Positions 36,307 through 45,200 are shown, numbered from the stretch's first letter. The stretch: 64,000 nucleotides of DNA from DATAZK01 sp963731205 (GCA_963731205.1 CAVSUJ010000001.1:1798001-1862000), one strand, 5' to 3'. Made by a program: numbers and translations. Notes: a model not told the origin generated them from the sequence alone.

Positions 36307-37285
36307 CGCCGGCCGCCGCCCGGATCGCGGCCGCCGCGCGGCTGGCGCCGTCACCCGCGCTCCACCGTCGCCAGTGACGTCCCCCGGTTGCCTGAGCGGC
36401 GGTGAGCAGGCCCGGCCACGCTGACGCGCACGGCCAGTTCTTGACGGCGGTGGCGATGCCGGCGGCGTCGAGAGCGGTCGCCGTGGCCGCCTGCTCCTGG
36501 AACGGGCGCGGCTGCGGAACGACGAGGGCCGGGCGACCGGCGGCGGCCACTTCGGCGATCGCGTTCTGCCCCGCGTGAGTGACGACGACATCCGAGGCCT
36601 GCAGGTTTTCCCATACGTCGTCGGTCCACGGCAGATGCCCGCCGCAGCCATGCCATTTCCACGCCGGCGTCGCGGCGCGAGCAGCGGCCAAGTCGCCTTG
36701 GTCTGCCTGCGATCCGCCGGCGCCGAAGAGCACGAGCACGCGTCGCTCTCCCGGAGGCGGGAACTTCGGCTGCGTATCGAATCTGGAAATCGCTCCTACG
36801 TAAGCGATCTTCGCCGCATGGGAGTGCAGGTGCGCCGGGTCGTAGACCTCGCGTGTCCACGGCGCGACGATCCGGGTGGCCAGCCGGTAGCCGAGCTGGT
36901 GAGCCTCGTCGCCGCGCTCCCCCGGCCCAGCCATCACCACCACGGGAATCCCCAGCAGCCGCACCAGAACCGCGACCTCGACCGAGACGTCGACAACGAC
37001 GACCGAAGGGTCATGAGTTCGGACCCACTCGGCGAGAATGGCCATGCGACGCGCATAACCCGGCGCCGACAACGGTGACCAGTGCAGCGCGCCGCCGGCC
37101 TCCACGTCGCTGCGTTCAGGGTCCTCGTCGTCGCGCGGAAGGGTCACCCAGCCGGCAAAGGGCGCGACACCCGAAGGCGCCGGAAGCGAACTGAGGACGA
37201 TCACCGGTTCATCCAGCACGGCGGCAATGCACCGCGCCCGCGCCAAGTGTCCGAGACCGTGATGGTGCACGTAGTACGCGATCAT
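36299..37285 (-). CDS. MurG/UGT-like glycosyltransferase
   Basis: 328 residues. ATG 37285 is chosen over 37303 because it overlaps the upstream stop (ATGA), as at the other junctions of this operon. GT-B fold, GT28/UGT type: N-terminal YYVHHHGLGHLARARCIAAV (the glycine loop), and the C-terminal donor-binding region VLVLFGAGGSQADQG, VVVTHAGQNAIAEVAAAGRP and VVPQPRPFQEQ, which matches the HxGxxx(S/T)xxE nucleotide-sugar motif. Likely uses a UDP-sugar. Second gene of the glycosyltransferase quartet. Confidence 0.8.
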   Translation of the reverse strand: MIAYYVHHHGLGHLARARCIAAVLDEPVIVLSSLPAPSGVAPFAGWVTLPRDDEDPERSDVEAGGALHWSPLSAPGYARRMAILAEWVRTHDPSVVVVDVSVEVAVLVRLLGIPVVVMAGPGERGDEAHQLGYRLATRIVAPWTREVYDPAHLHSHAAKIAYVGAISRFDTQPKFPPPGERRVLVLFGAGGSQADQGDLAAARAATPAWKWHGCGGHLPWTDDVWENLQASDVVVTHAGQNAIAEVAAAGRPALVVPQPRPFQEQAATATALDAAGIATAVKNWPCASAWPGLLTAAQATGGRHWRRWSAGDGASRAAAAIRAAAGDA

Positions 37286-38364
37286 GCGGCCGGGACCAGG
37301 CATTGCCGATACAGCCGCTCGTAGCTGTCCACCATGCGCTCGGCCGAACAGTGCGTTTCAGCTCGGACGCGAGCAGCCCGGCGGGAGAGCCGCTCCGCCT
37401 CCGGGATCGCGCGCGCCATTGCCCGCACGTCACCAGGCGCCACCAACCTGCCGCAGGCCTCGTCGAGGATTTCCGGAATCCCGCCGCGCGCAAACGCGAC
37501 CACGGGCGTGCCCGAGGCGAGCGCCTCTGCCACGACGAGCCCGTATGGCTCATCCCAATCGGGAGTGACCAGAGCAGCACTCGCGTGGCGTACGAGAGCT
37601 GACAGCCGGCGATGCTCCAGATGGCCTTCGTAGCTGATCCCGTCGCCCAGCAACGGGGCGATCTCTGCATCGAAATACTCGTGATCGATGACAGGCCCTG
37701 CCACGGCAAGCGGACGGCCTGCCAGCCGGGCCGCTTCGATCGCGAGATGCAACCCCTTCTCCCGCACGATGCGACCGGACCACACGAGTGCGCCGCCCCC
37801 GGGGCCCGCCGGCCAACGGTCACAGTCGATTCCGTTGTTGACGACAGGGACGATCCCCGCCACGTGTTGCCAGGAGCGGGCGGTGTATTCGCTGACGGCC
37901 ACGAACCTGACCGGGCTGGGCGCACCAACCTGAATAGCCGACTCGAGCCAGGGCGTCGGAGGCGTGTGCAGGGTCGAGACGACCGGTGTCGAGAGCAGTG
38001 GAGCCATCGCGACCGGCAGATAGTGCAGCGAATGATTGTGGACCACGTCGAACGCTGCAAGGAGCGGATCCGCAAGCCGCATCATCAAGGACAGATAGGC
38101 ATGGTGCTCGTCCATTCCGAGGCCCGCCGACATCGAGACATCGCTTCGCGCATGAGAGCTCATGACGAGCGTCTTCAGGGGCATCTCGTCAACACCCAGA
38201 CTCGGATCGGACCCTGGGGCGGCGAACAGGCTTACCTGATGGCCGCGCCGCTTCAGCATGCTGGCGATCTGCCAGACGTGTGCTTCCAACCCTCCGGCGA
38301 AGGGCTCGGCTATGGGAAATCGTGAGGACGCGATGACCGCGATCTTCAGCTCGCGGTGGTCCAT
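37282..38364 (-). CDS. GT4-family glycosyltransferase
   Basis: 360 residues. N-terminal GGLEAHVWQIASMLKRRGHQ and VHNHSLHYLP are typical of GT4 enzymes; the donor-binding half has ALVWSGRIVREKGLHLAIEA and the EX7E motif EPYGLVVAEALASGTPVVAF. It is a retaining glycosyltransferase acting on the cytoplasmic face. It is the first gene of a four-gene operon in which every junction overlaps, so the products are probably made in fixed ratio for one glycan. A promoter should lie in the 209 bp upstream. Confidence 0.85.
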   Translation of the reverse strand: MDHRELKIAVIASSRFPIAEPFAGGLEAHVWQIASMLKRRGHQVSLFAAPGSDPSLGVDEMPLKTLVMSSHARSDVSMSAGLGMDEHHAYLSLMMRLADPLLAAFDVVHNHSLHYLPVAMAPLLSTPVVSTLHTPPTPWLESAIQVGAPSPVRFVAVSEYTARSWQHVAGIVPVVNNGIDCDRWPAGPGGGALVWSGRIVREKGLHLAIEAARLAGRPLAVAGPVIDHEYFDAEIAPLLGDGISYEGHLEHRRLSALVRHASAALVTPDWDEPYGLVVAEALASGTPVVAFARGGIPEILDEACGRLVAPGDVRAMARAIPEAERLSRRAARVRAETHCSAERMVDSYERLYRQCLVPAA

Positions 38365-38573
38365 GAGGCGGCCTTTCGAGAGCTAGGCCGGTAACAGCCG
38401 ACGGAAACTTCACGTGACAGGCGACCTGGTCGCCTTGCACTACGTGCCTCCGACCGCGAGAAGCAAACCGGGACACAACCGCAATGGAAAACGTCTCGAT
38501 CGCTGCGCTAATCAGCCCGGGCGCTGTAGAAAGAAATGCTCGACAACAAGCGTGTGGGCGGCCGGCGGACCCC

Positions 38574-38813
38574 TCAAGCGCGAGGCTGGCTCCCGGCCGA
38601 ACCCGCAGCATCGTCCGCCGTGTCGAGGACGATGGCGGCTTCGCTGCGCGACTTCCGCCGGCTTCTTTCAGCGATCTGCCGCGCCTGCGCATCGACCTGA
38701 CGATCGGTCTGCTGAGCCATCAGTTGACGCTCTTGATCCTCAGAGACTCGCAGCGTCGCATCCTCTGCGCCGAACATCAAATGATTGAAGCACCCGGGAC
38801 CATTCAGGGCCAC
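38574..38813 (-). CDS. Small hypothetical protein
   Basis: 79 residues from GTG 38813, or 67 from ATG 38777; neither has a ribosome site. Very rich in Gln, Asp, Glu and Arg, with a helical central part (EDQERQLMAQQTDRQVDAQA, then RQIAERSRRKSRSEAA) that could be a coiled coil. The composition is protein-like and the C-terminus is Ala/Ser-rich. No family recognised. Follows the SRPBCC gene on the same strand. Confidence 0.4.
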   Translation of the reverse strand: MALNGPGCFNHLMFGAEDATLRVSEDQERQLMAQQTDRQVDAQARQIAERSRRKSRSEAAIVLDTADDAAGSAGSQPRA

Positions 38814-38829
38814 TCAGCCAGGGGCGCTG

Positions 38830-39237
38830 TCAGCGACCCGCGCCCTCTTGCTCGACGAGGCGCTTGATTTGGGCAAGCGTCTCTTCGATGCCGCGCTGGA
38901 TCTCGGGCGTCCCATCGGCGGCATGGGTGCTGTGGATGTGGACCTCGACATCACATGCCTCACCATTGCCGCGCACGTCGAGGAAACCGCCGTACGGGTT
39001 GTCACCTTCGGAACCCCACTCGAGGTGCTGGTTGTCACGGTCGACCTTGAACCAGGCCTCGCCCTCGACCTCGCGCCCACCCGGAATCGTCGCGGTGGTG
39101 TGCACCTCGTCCCCGTCACCGGGCTCCGCCGACGTCATCCGGTCGAAGTAGCGCGGCAGGTTGTGCACATCTGACAGGTAGTCGAACAACGCCTGCGCCG
39201 AGGCATTCACGGTTGTCGTGCCTTTGAAGTCACCCAT
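38830..39237 (-). CDS. SRPBCC-family protein (polyketide cyclase/dehydrase-like)
   Basis: 135 residues from ATG 39237. START/SRPBCC fold: the N-terminal strand-helix GTTTVNASAQALFDYLSDVH followed by NLPRYFDRM is the family hallmark, then beta strands with alternating hydrophobics (GEAWFKVDRDNQHLEWGSEG) and the long C-terminal helix IEETLAQIKRLVEQEG. The fold makes a deep hydrophobic pocket; a lipid or aromatic ligand is likely but unknown. Confidence 0.75.
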   Translation of the reverse strand: MGDFKGTTTVNASAQALFDYLSDVHNLPRYFDRMTSAEPGDGDEVHTTATIPGGREVEGEAWFKVDRDNQHLEWGSEGDNPYGGFLDVRGNGEACDVEVHIHSTHAADGTPEIQRGIEETLAQIKRLVEQEGAGR

Positions 39238-39320
39238 GTCCGCCCGATACCCGTTGCCCTGACAAGAAACCACATCCGGACGGCGCCCTGACGATGCGCG
39301 ACAGGATCAGGGGACGAGCG

Positions 39321-40235
39321 TCACAGCGATCGCCAGCGTCCGTGGGTCTCCTCACGCGCGACGCGAGGGGCAAAGACATTGCCCTCATTGGCCGGGACGC
39401 TCCGGCGGCTGAAACCGAAGGCGCCCAGCAGCGGGCCGATCAGCGCGTCGTACAACCCGGGAAGCAGCCGGAACCCAGCAATGATCAAGGGGTTGGCCAC
39501 GCCTGACTGGGTGAGCCGCCGCGGCCGGTCGACCTGCTTGACGATCTTGCGTGCGACGCGCTCCGGGGCGTAGACCGGCGGCGGCGGACGGCCTTCACGA
39601 CCGACGACGTTTGCCGCTTGGTAGTAGATCGGTGTGTCGACCCCGCCCGGGGCGACCGCGGCAATACGTATGCCTGCGACGTCACGATTCTCCTGCTGCA
39701 GCACGCGAATCAGTGCGAGCTGGCCCCACTTGCCGACGACGTAGGCACCCATGGTCGGAGCAGCGATCGACGCCAGCAGAGAACTGACGAAGATCAGCGT
39801 GCCCTGCCGTTGCCGGCGGAAGGTGGGAAGCACCGCGCGCGCCACATTCGCCGACCCGTGGATGGCGGTGTCGACAACGCGCTCGAAGACCGCTTGGTCC
39901 AGTTCCTCCACCGAGCCGTAGGCCATCACAGTGGCGGCGTGGACGACGACGTCCAACCGCCCGTGGCGGGCAACGGTGGCGTCGACCGCAGCCTGCACGA
40001 CACCGGGTTCATTGACGTCGACCACGTGGACATCGACGGCGCTCGCACCCGCCTCGCGGCACTCCTGCGCCGCCGAGCCCAGCGCCTGCTCGCCGCGCGC
40101 CAGCAGCGTCACAGCCGCACCGTCACCGGCAAAAAGCAATGCCGTGGCCCGGCCGATCCCGCTGGAGGCACCGGTGACAAGCACGACCGCAGCCGTGCCG
40201 CCGCCCGTTCGTTCACGCTCGAGTAGTGGGCCCAC
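39321..40235 (-). CDS. SDR-family oxidoreductase
   Basis: 304 residues from a GTG. VLVTGASSGIGRATALLFAG is the cofactor motif, VHAATVMAYG replaces the NNAG motif, Ser in FVSSLLAS and the catalytic pair in AYVVGKWGQ are present. The C-terminal 80 residues (PPVYAPERVARKIVKQVDRP and LPGLYDALIGPLLG) are characteristic of a group of actinobacterial SDRs with a membrane-associating tail. Divergent from the zinc alcohol dehydrogenase gene. Confidence 0.82.
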   Translation of the reverse strand: MGPLLERERTGGGTAAVVLVTGASSGIGRATALLFAGDGAAVTLLARGEQALGSAAQECREAGASAVDVHVVDVNEPGVVQAAVDATVARHGRLDVVVHAATVMAYGSVEELDQAVFERVVDTAIHGSANVARAVLPTFRRQRQGTLIFVSSLLASIAAPTMGAYVVGKWGQLALIRVLQQENRDVAGIRIAAVAPGGVDTPIYYQAANVVGREGRPPPPVYAPERVARKIVKQVDRPRRLTQSGVANPLIIAGFRLLPGLYDALIGPLLGAFGFSRRSVPANEGNVFAPRVAREETHGRWRSL

Positions 40236-40429
40236 GGTCGCTCGATTCCTGACTCTCGGGTTGCGTTGGATCGGGCGGCGCCGGTAGCCGACGCACGCTG
40301 ACTCGGTTCAGCCCTACCCGTGAACCGGCTGTCTAGCCAGGCCTGAGCCGCCGGAAGCGTGTCGATGCACACGTTTCAACCGCTGTCGTCGGGCATGGCT
40401 TGCTACAGCCGTTCAGCGAGAGGACTTAC

Positions 40430-41623
40430 GTGAAGGCACTGACGTGGCAGGGAAATCAGAACGTCGCCGTCGTCGACGTCGCCGACCCTGCGATACAGGA
40501 ACCGACCGACGCCATCATCAAGGTCACCTCGACCGCGATCTGCGGATCCGACCTTCATCTCTACGGAGTGCTCGGCCCGTACCTGAAGCCCGGCGACGTG
40601 CTTGGTCATGAGGCGATGGGAGTCGTGCAAGAGGTCGGCTCCGCCGTGTCCGGGCTGGCAGCGGGCGACCGGGTCGTGATCCCGTTCAACATCTCCTGCG
40701 GGCATTGCTGGATGTGCAGCCGCGGACTCTTCGCGCAGTGCGAGACGACCCAGGTGAAAGCGGAAGGCAAGGGCGCTAGCCTCTTCGGCTACACCTCGCT
40801 CTACGGTTCGGTGCCCGGTGGCCAAGCGGAATACCTGCGGGTGCCACAGGCGCAGTTCGGCCCGATCAAGGTCCCCGAGGGCACACCGGATGAGCAGTTC
40901 CTGTTCCTGTCCGACATCCTTCCGACGGCCTGGCAAGCCGTGGCCTATGCCGACGTCCCGGCAGGCGGCACGATCGCCGTCCTGGGCCTCGGGCCCGTCG
41001 GTCAGTTCGCGGCCCGCATTGCTCGCCGCCAAGGCGCCGGCCGCGTCATCGCCGTCGATCTGGTGCCGGAACGCCTTGCACTTGCCGAGCGCTATGGCGC
41101 CGAGCCCTTTGACATCAGCGGTTTCGGCAGTGCCGACGAGGTAGCGGCTGCACTGATCGACCGCGTCGACGGACGCGGTCCGGATGCGGTCATCGACGCG
41201 GTCGGCATGGAGGCCCACGGGGGCCGCGTCGTGGCTTTCGCGCAAAAGGCCACCGGTCTGTTACCGGACGCCGTCGCGCAGAAGGTCACCGATGCCTTCG
41301 CGCTCGACCGGCTCGACGCGCTGATCACTGCCATCAAGGGTGTGCGCCGCGGCGGCACCGTCTCCGTCAGCGGTGTCTACGGCGGCGAGAAGGATCCGCT
41401 GCCGATGATGGAGATGTTCGACCGCGGCGTTCAGTTGCGCATGGGGCAGGCGCACGTGCGCCGATGGACAGACGCCATCCTGCCGCTGGTGATGGATCCG
41501 TCGGATCCGTTGGGGACGCTCGACCTGACCACGCATCAGCTGCCGCTGACTGATGCTCCAGCCGGCTACGAGATGTTCCGCGCGAAGTCCGATGGATGCA
41601 TCAAGGTGGTCCTGAAGCCATAG
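40430..41623 (+). CDS. Zinc-dependent alcohol dehydrogenase
   Basis: 397 residues from GTG 40430, eight bases after GAGAGGA; the longer frame upstream is not supported. MDR family: catalytic zinc ligands in AICGSDLHLYG and LGHEAMGVV; structural zinc lobe CGHCWMCSRGLFAQC with four Cys; NAD(P) motif VLGLGPVGQFAARIA with Asp after the second strand (VIAVDL), which favours NAD+. It resembles the glutathione-independent formaldehyde dehydrogenase/threonine dehydrogenase-like group. A convergent terminator follows. Confidence 0.85.
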   Translation: MKALTWQGNQNVAVVDVADPAIQEPTDAIIKVTSTAICGSDLHLYGVLGPYLKPGDVLGHEAMGVVQEVGSAVSGLAAGDRVVIPFNISCGHCWMCSRGLFAQCETTQVKAEGKGASLFGYTSLYGSVPGGQAEYLRVPQAQFGPIKVPEGTPDEQFLFLSDILPTAWQAVAYADVPAGGTIAVLGLGPVGQFAARIARRQGAGRVIAVDLVPERLALAERYGAEPFDISGFGSADEVAAALIDRVDGRGPDAVIDAVGMEAHGGRVVAFAQKATGLLPDAVAQKVTDAFALDRLDALITAIKGVRRGGTVSVSGVYGGEKDPLPMMEMFDRGVQLRMGQAHVRRWTDAILPLVMDPSDPLGTLDLTTHQLPLTDAPAGYEMFRAKSDGCIKVVLKP

Positions 41624-41633
41624 CGGCTGGTGT

Positions 41634-41667
41634 CCCCGAAAAGCGTTGCCAGACAAGCGATTCGGGG
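41634..41667. terminator. Hairpin between convergent genes
   Basis: CCCCGAA at 41634-41640 pairs with TTCGGGG at 41661-41667. It lies 11 bp after the alcohol dehydrogenase stop and just before the end of the converging DUF6458 gene. Confidence 0.5.
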
Positions 41668-41678
41668 GCCATCGCGGG

Positions 41679-41921
41679 CTAGACGAAGTAGCGGTCGGCC
41701 ACCGGGTCCGGCTCGACGTAGGTCACGCGGTTGCGGCCATAGACCACGTCGGTGCGGCGGCGTGTGGAGAGCATCGCCAGGCTGATGACCAATCCGAGAA
41801 TGCCGACCACCATGAGAACGACGCCGATCGTTCCCACGTTCAGGCCGCTGACCGTTGCCGTCACGCCGAACTTGAGCACAGCTCCGACCGCAATCAGCAT
41901 CAGACTTCCGCCGATACGCAT
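41679..41921 (-). CDS. DUF6458 family small membrane protein
   Basis: 80 residues with two transmembrane helices (SLMLIAVGAVLKFGVTATVS and VGTIGVVLMVVGILGLVISL) and a basic, Arg-rich cytoplasmic tail (STRRRTDVVYGRNR). This two-helix layout with a glycine-rich start MRIGGS is the DUF6458 pattern common in actinobacteria. CAGGAAA precedes the ATG. Function unknown. Confidence 0.75.
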   Translation of the reverse strand: MRIGGSLMLIAVGAVLKFGVTATVSGLNVGTIGVVLMVVGILGLVISLAMLSTRRRTDVVYGRNRVTYVEPDPVADRYFV

Positions 41922-41942
41922 GGGTTTCCTGCTTCCGTGTCG

Positions 41943-41965
41943 GGTGAGCTGACTGGTAGCTCACC
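41943..41965. terminator. Hairpin upstream of DUF6458 gene
   Basis: GGTGAGCT at 41943-41950 and AGCTCACC at 41958-41965 form a perfect 8-bp stem with a 7-base loop. It lies between the MFS gene's 3' end and the DUF6458 start, so it could stop read-through from the MFS operon or act as an operator for DUF6458. Confidence 0.45.
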
Positions 41966-42024
41966 GTGGCTCAGCCGGGATTCCCGGCCCCCGACGGCAC
42001 AAACGATGGCCGCCGGAACATCAC

Positions 42025-42041
42025 CCGGATGCAGCATCCGG
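42025..42041 (-). terminator. Hairpin after the MFS gene
   Basis: CCGGATGC and GCATCCGG flank a single base; as RNA the stem would be CCGGAT / ATCCGG with a 5-base loop. It is 15 bp downstream of the MFS stop on the minus strand, the expected place for a terminator of the ROK-MFS operon. Confidence 0.5.
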
Positions 42042-42056
42042 CGCCGCATTCGGCCG

Positions 42057-43277
42057 TCACGTCACCGGCCGAACGGCTCCTGCCCGGTGGCGCCGGCCGG
42101 GTCGGGTGGTCACGGCTGCGAGCAGTACGAGAGCGGGTAACACGAGGAGCCCGACACGCAAGCTGGAGGCCTGGGCAATGGCGCCGGCGAGCAACGGCCC
42201 GATGATCTCACCCAGCCCTGCGACGGTGAGAATCTGACCCAGAGCCTGGTCGGCGCTGCGATGGCTCGATGCGACATGCAGGGAGGACGCCAGCGGAAAC
42301 AGGCCGCCTATTCCGGCGCCGGTGACACCCAATCCGAGCACGGCCACCGCGGCATTGTGTGCCGCCAGCAGAATCGGTATGCCGGCCAGGGCCGTCGCGA
42401 GCGAGAGCAGGAACACCTTCGCAGCGGGCATCCGGCGCGCCAGCCGGCTTGTCAGCAGACGCCCGACGAGATTGGCGGCGTAGAGCGCGCTCACCATCGC
42501 CGCGGCCGCGCCTTGGGTGATCCTCACATCGTCATGCAGATAGCTGGCCGCCCAGAAGCTGAGCGTGAACTCCAGGCTGACAATGGCGAAGATCGTCATA
42601 AGGGTGCGCCGCCCCGACGGGCGCGGTCGAGCGTCGCCGCTGTCCCGTTGCTCAGAGCGCGGGCGAGGGGACGCACCCGCCACCCGCGTCGCACGTACCG
42701 CGACGGCTGCTGCGAACACCAGAACGGCAGTGGCAACAAAGGCGAACCGCCAGCTCAACGCCGACGCGGCGAACACGCTCAACAGCGCCGGTGTCACGAT
42801 CCCGGCGAGGCTCACCGCCACCTCGCCTTCGGTCATGGCCACCGCGCGGTGTCCGCGATGCAGGTCGGCTACCCAGGCCCACATGCGGATGAGCGCCGCC
42901 GTCGCACATCCGCTCACGAGAAAGGCGCCGAGCAAGGTCAACGCAAAGGTGTGGCCGTAGCCGAGCAAGAGTGCGGAGGCGGCGGCTCCGCCCAGCCCCA
43001 CGACGATCGTGCGCCGCCGATCCGCCGCGGACCGGGTCGCCAGCACGCCCGCAGTCATACCGCCGAGCGCAAAGGCGACCTGGTGCAGCGACCCCACGAC
43101 GTAGGAGAGGTGCTCGGTCTGACGCAGGTGCGGCAGCGCCGGACCGAGCAACGCGTTGAGCAGACCGAAGGCGAACAACGCGGCGAAAGCGACCCAGGTC
43201 TCGCGGCCACGCCGGTAGGCCACACCTTCGTCGGATGACCCGATGACCGGTGCGGGCATGGTCTCGCTGCGCGTCAC
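42057..43277 (-). CDS. MFS transporter
   Basis: 406 residues with about 12 hydrophobic segments in two groups of six, separated by a basic, polar central loop (ASPRPRSEQRDSGDARPRPS). GVLATRSAADRRRTIVVGLG is the loop 2-3 motif of the major facilitator superfamily. The GTG start overlaps the ROK gene stop (GTGA), so the ROK protein probably regulates this exporter or importer and they share a promoter. A sugar or sugar-like substrate is suggested by the ROK partner. Confidence 0.82.
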   Translation of the reverse strand: MTRSETMPAPVIGSSDEGVAYRRGRETWVAFAALFAFGLLNALLGPALPHLRQTEHLSYVVGSLHQVAFALGGMTAGVLATRSAADRRRTIVVGLGGAAASALLLGYGHTFALTLLGAFLVSGCATAALIRMWAWVADLHRGHRAVAMTEGEVAVSLAGIVTPALLSVFAASALSWRFAFVATAVLVFAAAVAVRATRVAGASPRPRSEQRDSGDARPRPSGRRTLMTIFAIVSLEFTLSFWAASYLHDDVRITQGAAAAMVSALYAANLVGRLLTSRLARRMPAAKVFLLSLATALAGIPILLAAHNAAVAVLGLGVTGAGIGGLFPLASSLHVASSHRSADQALGQILTVAGLGEIIGPLLAGAIAQASSLRVGLLVLPALVLLAAVTTRPGRRHRAGAVRPVT

Positions 43278-44437
43278 GCCCGCGCCCCTGCCCAGCGGGC
43301 CAGTAGTTCGGCGTCGAGGACGTCGTCGAACACCGACAGACCAACGCCGATCAAGGGCGCGTCCTCGCCGCCGCGCGCCGCAACGACGGCCGGCGGGCGG
43401 TCGCGGTGCACGGTCATCAACCCGTCGAACATGGCGTCCTCGAAGCCTTCCGGAAACGCCGCCCGCAATTCACTTCCCAGTCCGCCCAGGGTGACGACGT
43501 CAGGGTCGACGGCGTTGACCAAACCGGCAATGCCCCCGCCGAGGTCGCGAGCCAAGGCCTCACGGACCTGCCGCACCTTCGCCGCCGGAGCGTCGTCGGT
43601 GAACAACCGGTGCAGCCAGCGACGCGGATTCGACGGCACCTCGAGACCGGTGGACGCGGCAATCCGAGTGACGTCGAAGGCGAGCGTCCAACAGCCGCGG
43701 GCACCGCACGGGCAGCGTGCCTGGTGATCACCGAAGGGCAGGTGCCCGAACTCCCCCTGCAACCCGCGGGCACTGGGCACCGGACGGCCGTCCACGATCA
43801 GCGCGCCCCCGACGCCGATCTCGACGACGACGTGCACGAGCGTTCGCGGGCGGGGAGAGTGCAGCCGGGCTTCTGCGACGGCGGCGGCGGTGGCGTCATT
43901 CGCCGCGACCAACGGGAGATCCGGATCCGGCACGATCCGGCTCAGGTCGACGTCACGCCAGCCGAGCATCGTCGCGTGCACGAGCCGATCGCCCGCGGTC
44001 GGCCCGGGAACCGCGACGCCGATGCCCACGAGGCGCTCCGGGAAACCGCGCGCAATCGTCTCGATCCGTCGCCGCAGGGTGTCGAACAGCTTTTGCGGTC
44101 GGCGGCCGTCATGGCGGCCGGTGGCCAGCACCTCGACCACACCGTCGGCCGCGCAGACACCAAGGCGCCAATCGCCGTGCCGGATGTCCAGGACGGCGGC
44201 GACGGGTCCGGCCGGCGAGGCGTGCAGGGTGGTCGTGGGGCGACCCCGACCGCCCCCGGCGGTAGGACGCTCGGTGATCAGATCAGCAACCGTCAGCCGC
44301 TTGACGAGATCCGACGTGGGGCCGCTGTCCAGGCCGAGCCGGCGGCCGAGATCGGCCCGCGTCAATTCCGGCTCCCGACGGATCACCGCCAGCGCCTCTG
44401 CGGCGGAACGCCAGTGGCGTGCCTGTGGTGCAGTCAC
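43274..44437 (-). CDS. ROK-family transcriptional regulator
   Basis: 387 residues. An N-terminal winged helix (LTRADLGRRLGLDSGPTSDL) precedes the ROK sugar-kinase fold. VGIGVAVPGP and EIGVGGALIVDG are ATPase-fold motifs and CPCGARGCW is the zinc-binding ROK signature. The kinase Asp region (GLQGEFGHLPFG) keeps E-x-G-H, typical of repressors that bind a sugar without phosphorylating it. A 25-bp palindrome lies eight bases before the start codon, which suggests autoregulation. Confidence 0.85.
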   Translation of the reverse strand: MTAPQARHWRSAAEALAVIRREPELTRADLGRRLGLDSGPTSDLVKRLTVADLITERPTAGGGRGRPTTTLHASPAGPVAAVLDIRHGDWRLGVCAADGVVEVLATGRHDGRRPQKLFDTLRRRIETIARGFPERLVGIGVAVPGPTAGDRLVHATMLGWRDVDLSRIVPDPDLPLVAANDATAAAVAEARLHSPRPRTLVHVVVEIGVGGALIVDGRPVPSARGLQGEFGHLPFGDHQARCPCGARGCWTLAFDVTRIAASTGLEVPSNPRRWLHRLFTDDAPAAKVRQVREALARDLGGGIAGLVNAVDPDVVTLGGLGSELRAAFPEGFEDAMFDGLMTVHRDRPPAVVAARGGEDAPLIGVGLSVFDDVLDAELLARWAGARA

Positions 44438-44444
44438 CCCTCCA

Positions 44445-44469
44445 TTTATACTCGCTCAGCGAGCATAAA
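44445..44469. promoter_or_regulatory. 25-bp palindrome, probable ROK operator
   Basis: Two 12-base arms around a central C: TTTATACTCGCT and AGCGAGCATAAA. They are reverse complements except at one position. The arms end in TATAAA-like sequence, which on the minus strand could be the -10 region of the ROK-MFS operon. A LacI/ROK-type operator placed over the promoter is the natural reading. Confidence 0.6.
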
Positions 44470-44481
44470 GAGAGCCCGCTC

Positions 44482-45159
44482 TCAGCGGGGCGAAGGGGTG
44501 CGCCACAGTTCGATGCGTCGACGATCCGGGCTGAACCCGTGATCGATTCCCCAGAGCACCGCCTGAGTGCGGCTGTCGACACCGAGCTTGCGATACAGCG
44601 TGCGGATGTAGGACTTGATCGTATTGGGGCTGAGAAATGTCAGCTTCGAGATCTCGGTGTTGTTCTTGCCCTGGGTGATGAGCGCCAGGATCTCGGCCTC
44701 CCGATCGGTGAGGCCTTCGGCGCGCCCCGGCCAGGTGAGCTCATCGCTGCTGCGGGGGCGGCGCGGCGCATCACGCACGACGGTGTCACCGGCGTGCACC
44801 GCCTCTATGCAGTCGACGATCTCGCTGCCGGTGAGCGTCTTGGACAGGTATCCGGAGGCCCCTCGCCGGAGTGCGGCGGCCACCAGCTCATCGTGGAAAT
44901 TCCAGGTGTAGACGACGATTTGGCAGGCAAGTGGATGCGCGATGAGGGTGTCGATCTCGTCCTGGTCCGATTCGGGCTGCGCGAAATTGTCGTAGAGCAC
45001 CACATCGACCGGCTCGTCGACGGGCTCGTTGGCGTCGATCTCACACACGCGCACCCGATCGCTGAACTGCTCGAGCATCCCGGCCAGACCGGTGAGAACC
45101 ACGTCGTAGTCATTGACCAACGCGACGTTGATCGGTGCCGTCGGTGCTGAGGTCGCCAT
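44482..45159 (-). CDS. LuxR-family (NarL/FixJ) response regulator
   Basis: 225 residues. The receiver domain has Asp57 in VVLYDNFAQ as likely phosphoacceptor and Lys in GYLSKTL; the N-terminal acidic pair is weak (ALVNDYDV), so phosphorylation is less certain than in standard regulators. The C-terminal LuxR helix-turn-helix is complete: LTDREAEILALITQGKNNTE then LSPNTIKSYIRTLYRKLGV. No kinase gene is adjacent. An inverted repeat lies just upstream and the divergent DUF6131 gene beyond it. Confidence 0.85.
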   Translation of the reverse strand: MATSAPTAPINVALVNDYDVVLTGLAGMLEQFSDRVRVCEIDANEPVDEPVDVVLYDNFAQPESDQDEIDTLIAHPLACQIVVYTWNFHDELVAAALRRGASGYLSKTLTGSEIVDCIEAVHAGDTVVRDAPRRPRSSDELTWPGRAEGLTDREAEILALITQGKNNTEISKLTFLSPNTIKSYIRTLYRKLGVDSRTQAVLWGIDHGFSPDRRRIELWRTPSPR

Positions 45160-45181
45160 CCGCCCAGATTAAAACCTACCT

Positions 45182-45200
45182 GGGGGTGGTGAGCACCCCC
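45182..45200. promoter_or_regulatory. Inverted repeat between LuxR-type regulator and DUF6131 gene
   Basis: GGGGGTG at 45182-45188 and CACCCCC at 45194-45200 form a perfect 7-bp inverted repeat around five bases. It is 23 bp upstream of the LuxR-type regulator and about 70 bp upstream of the divergent DUF6131 gene: an operator for either, or a 5' hairpin. Confidence 0.4.

Noticed and set aside
43406..44542. 378-codon open frame on the plus strand
   Set aside because: Antisense to the ROK gene; no fold features.
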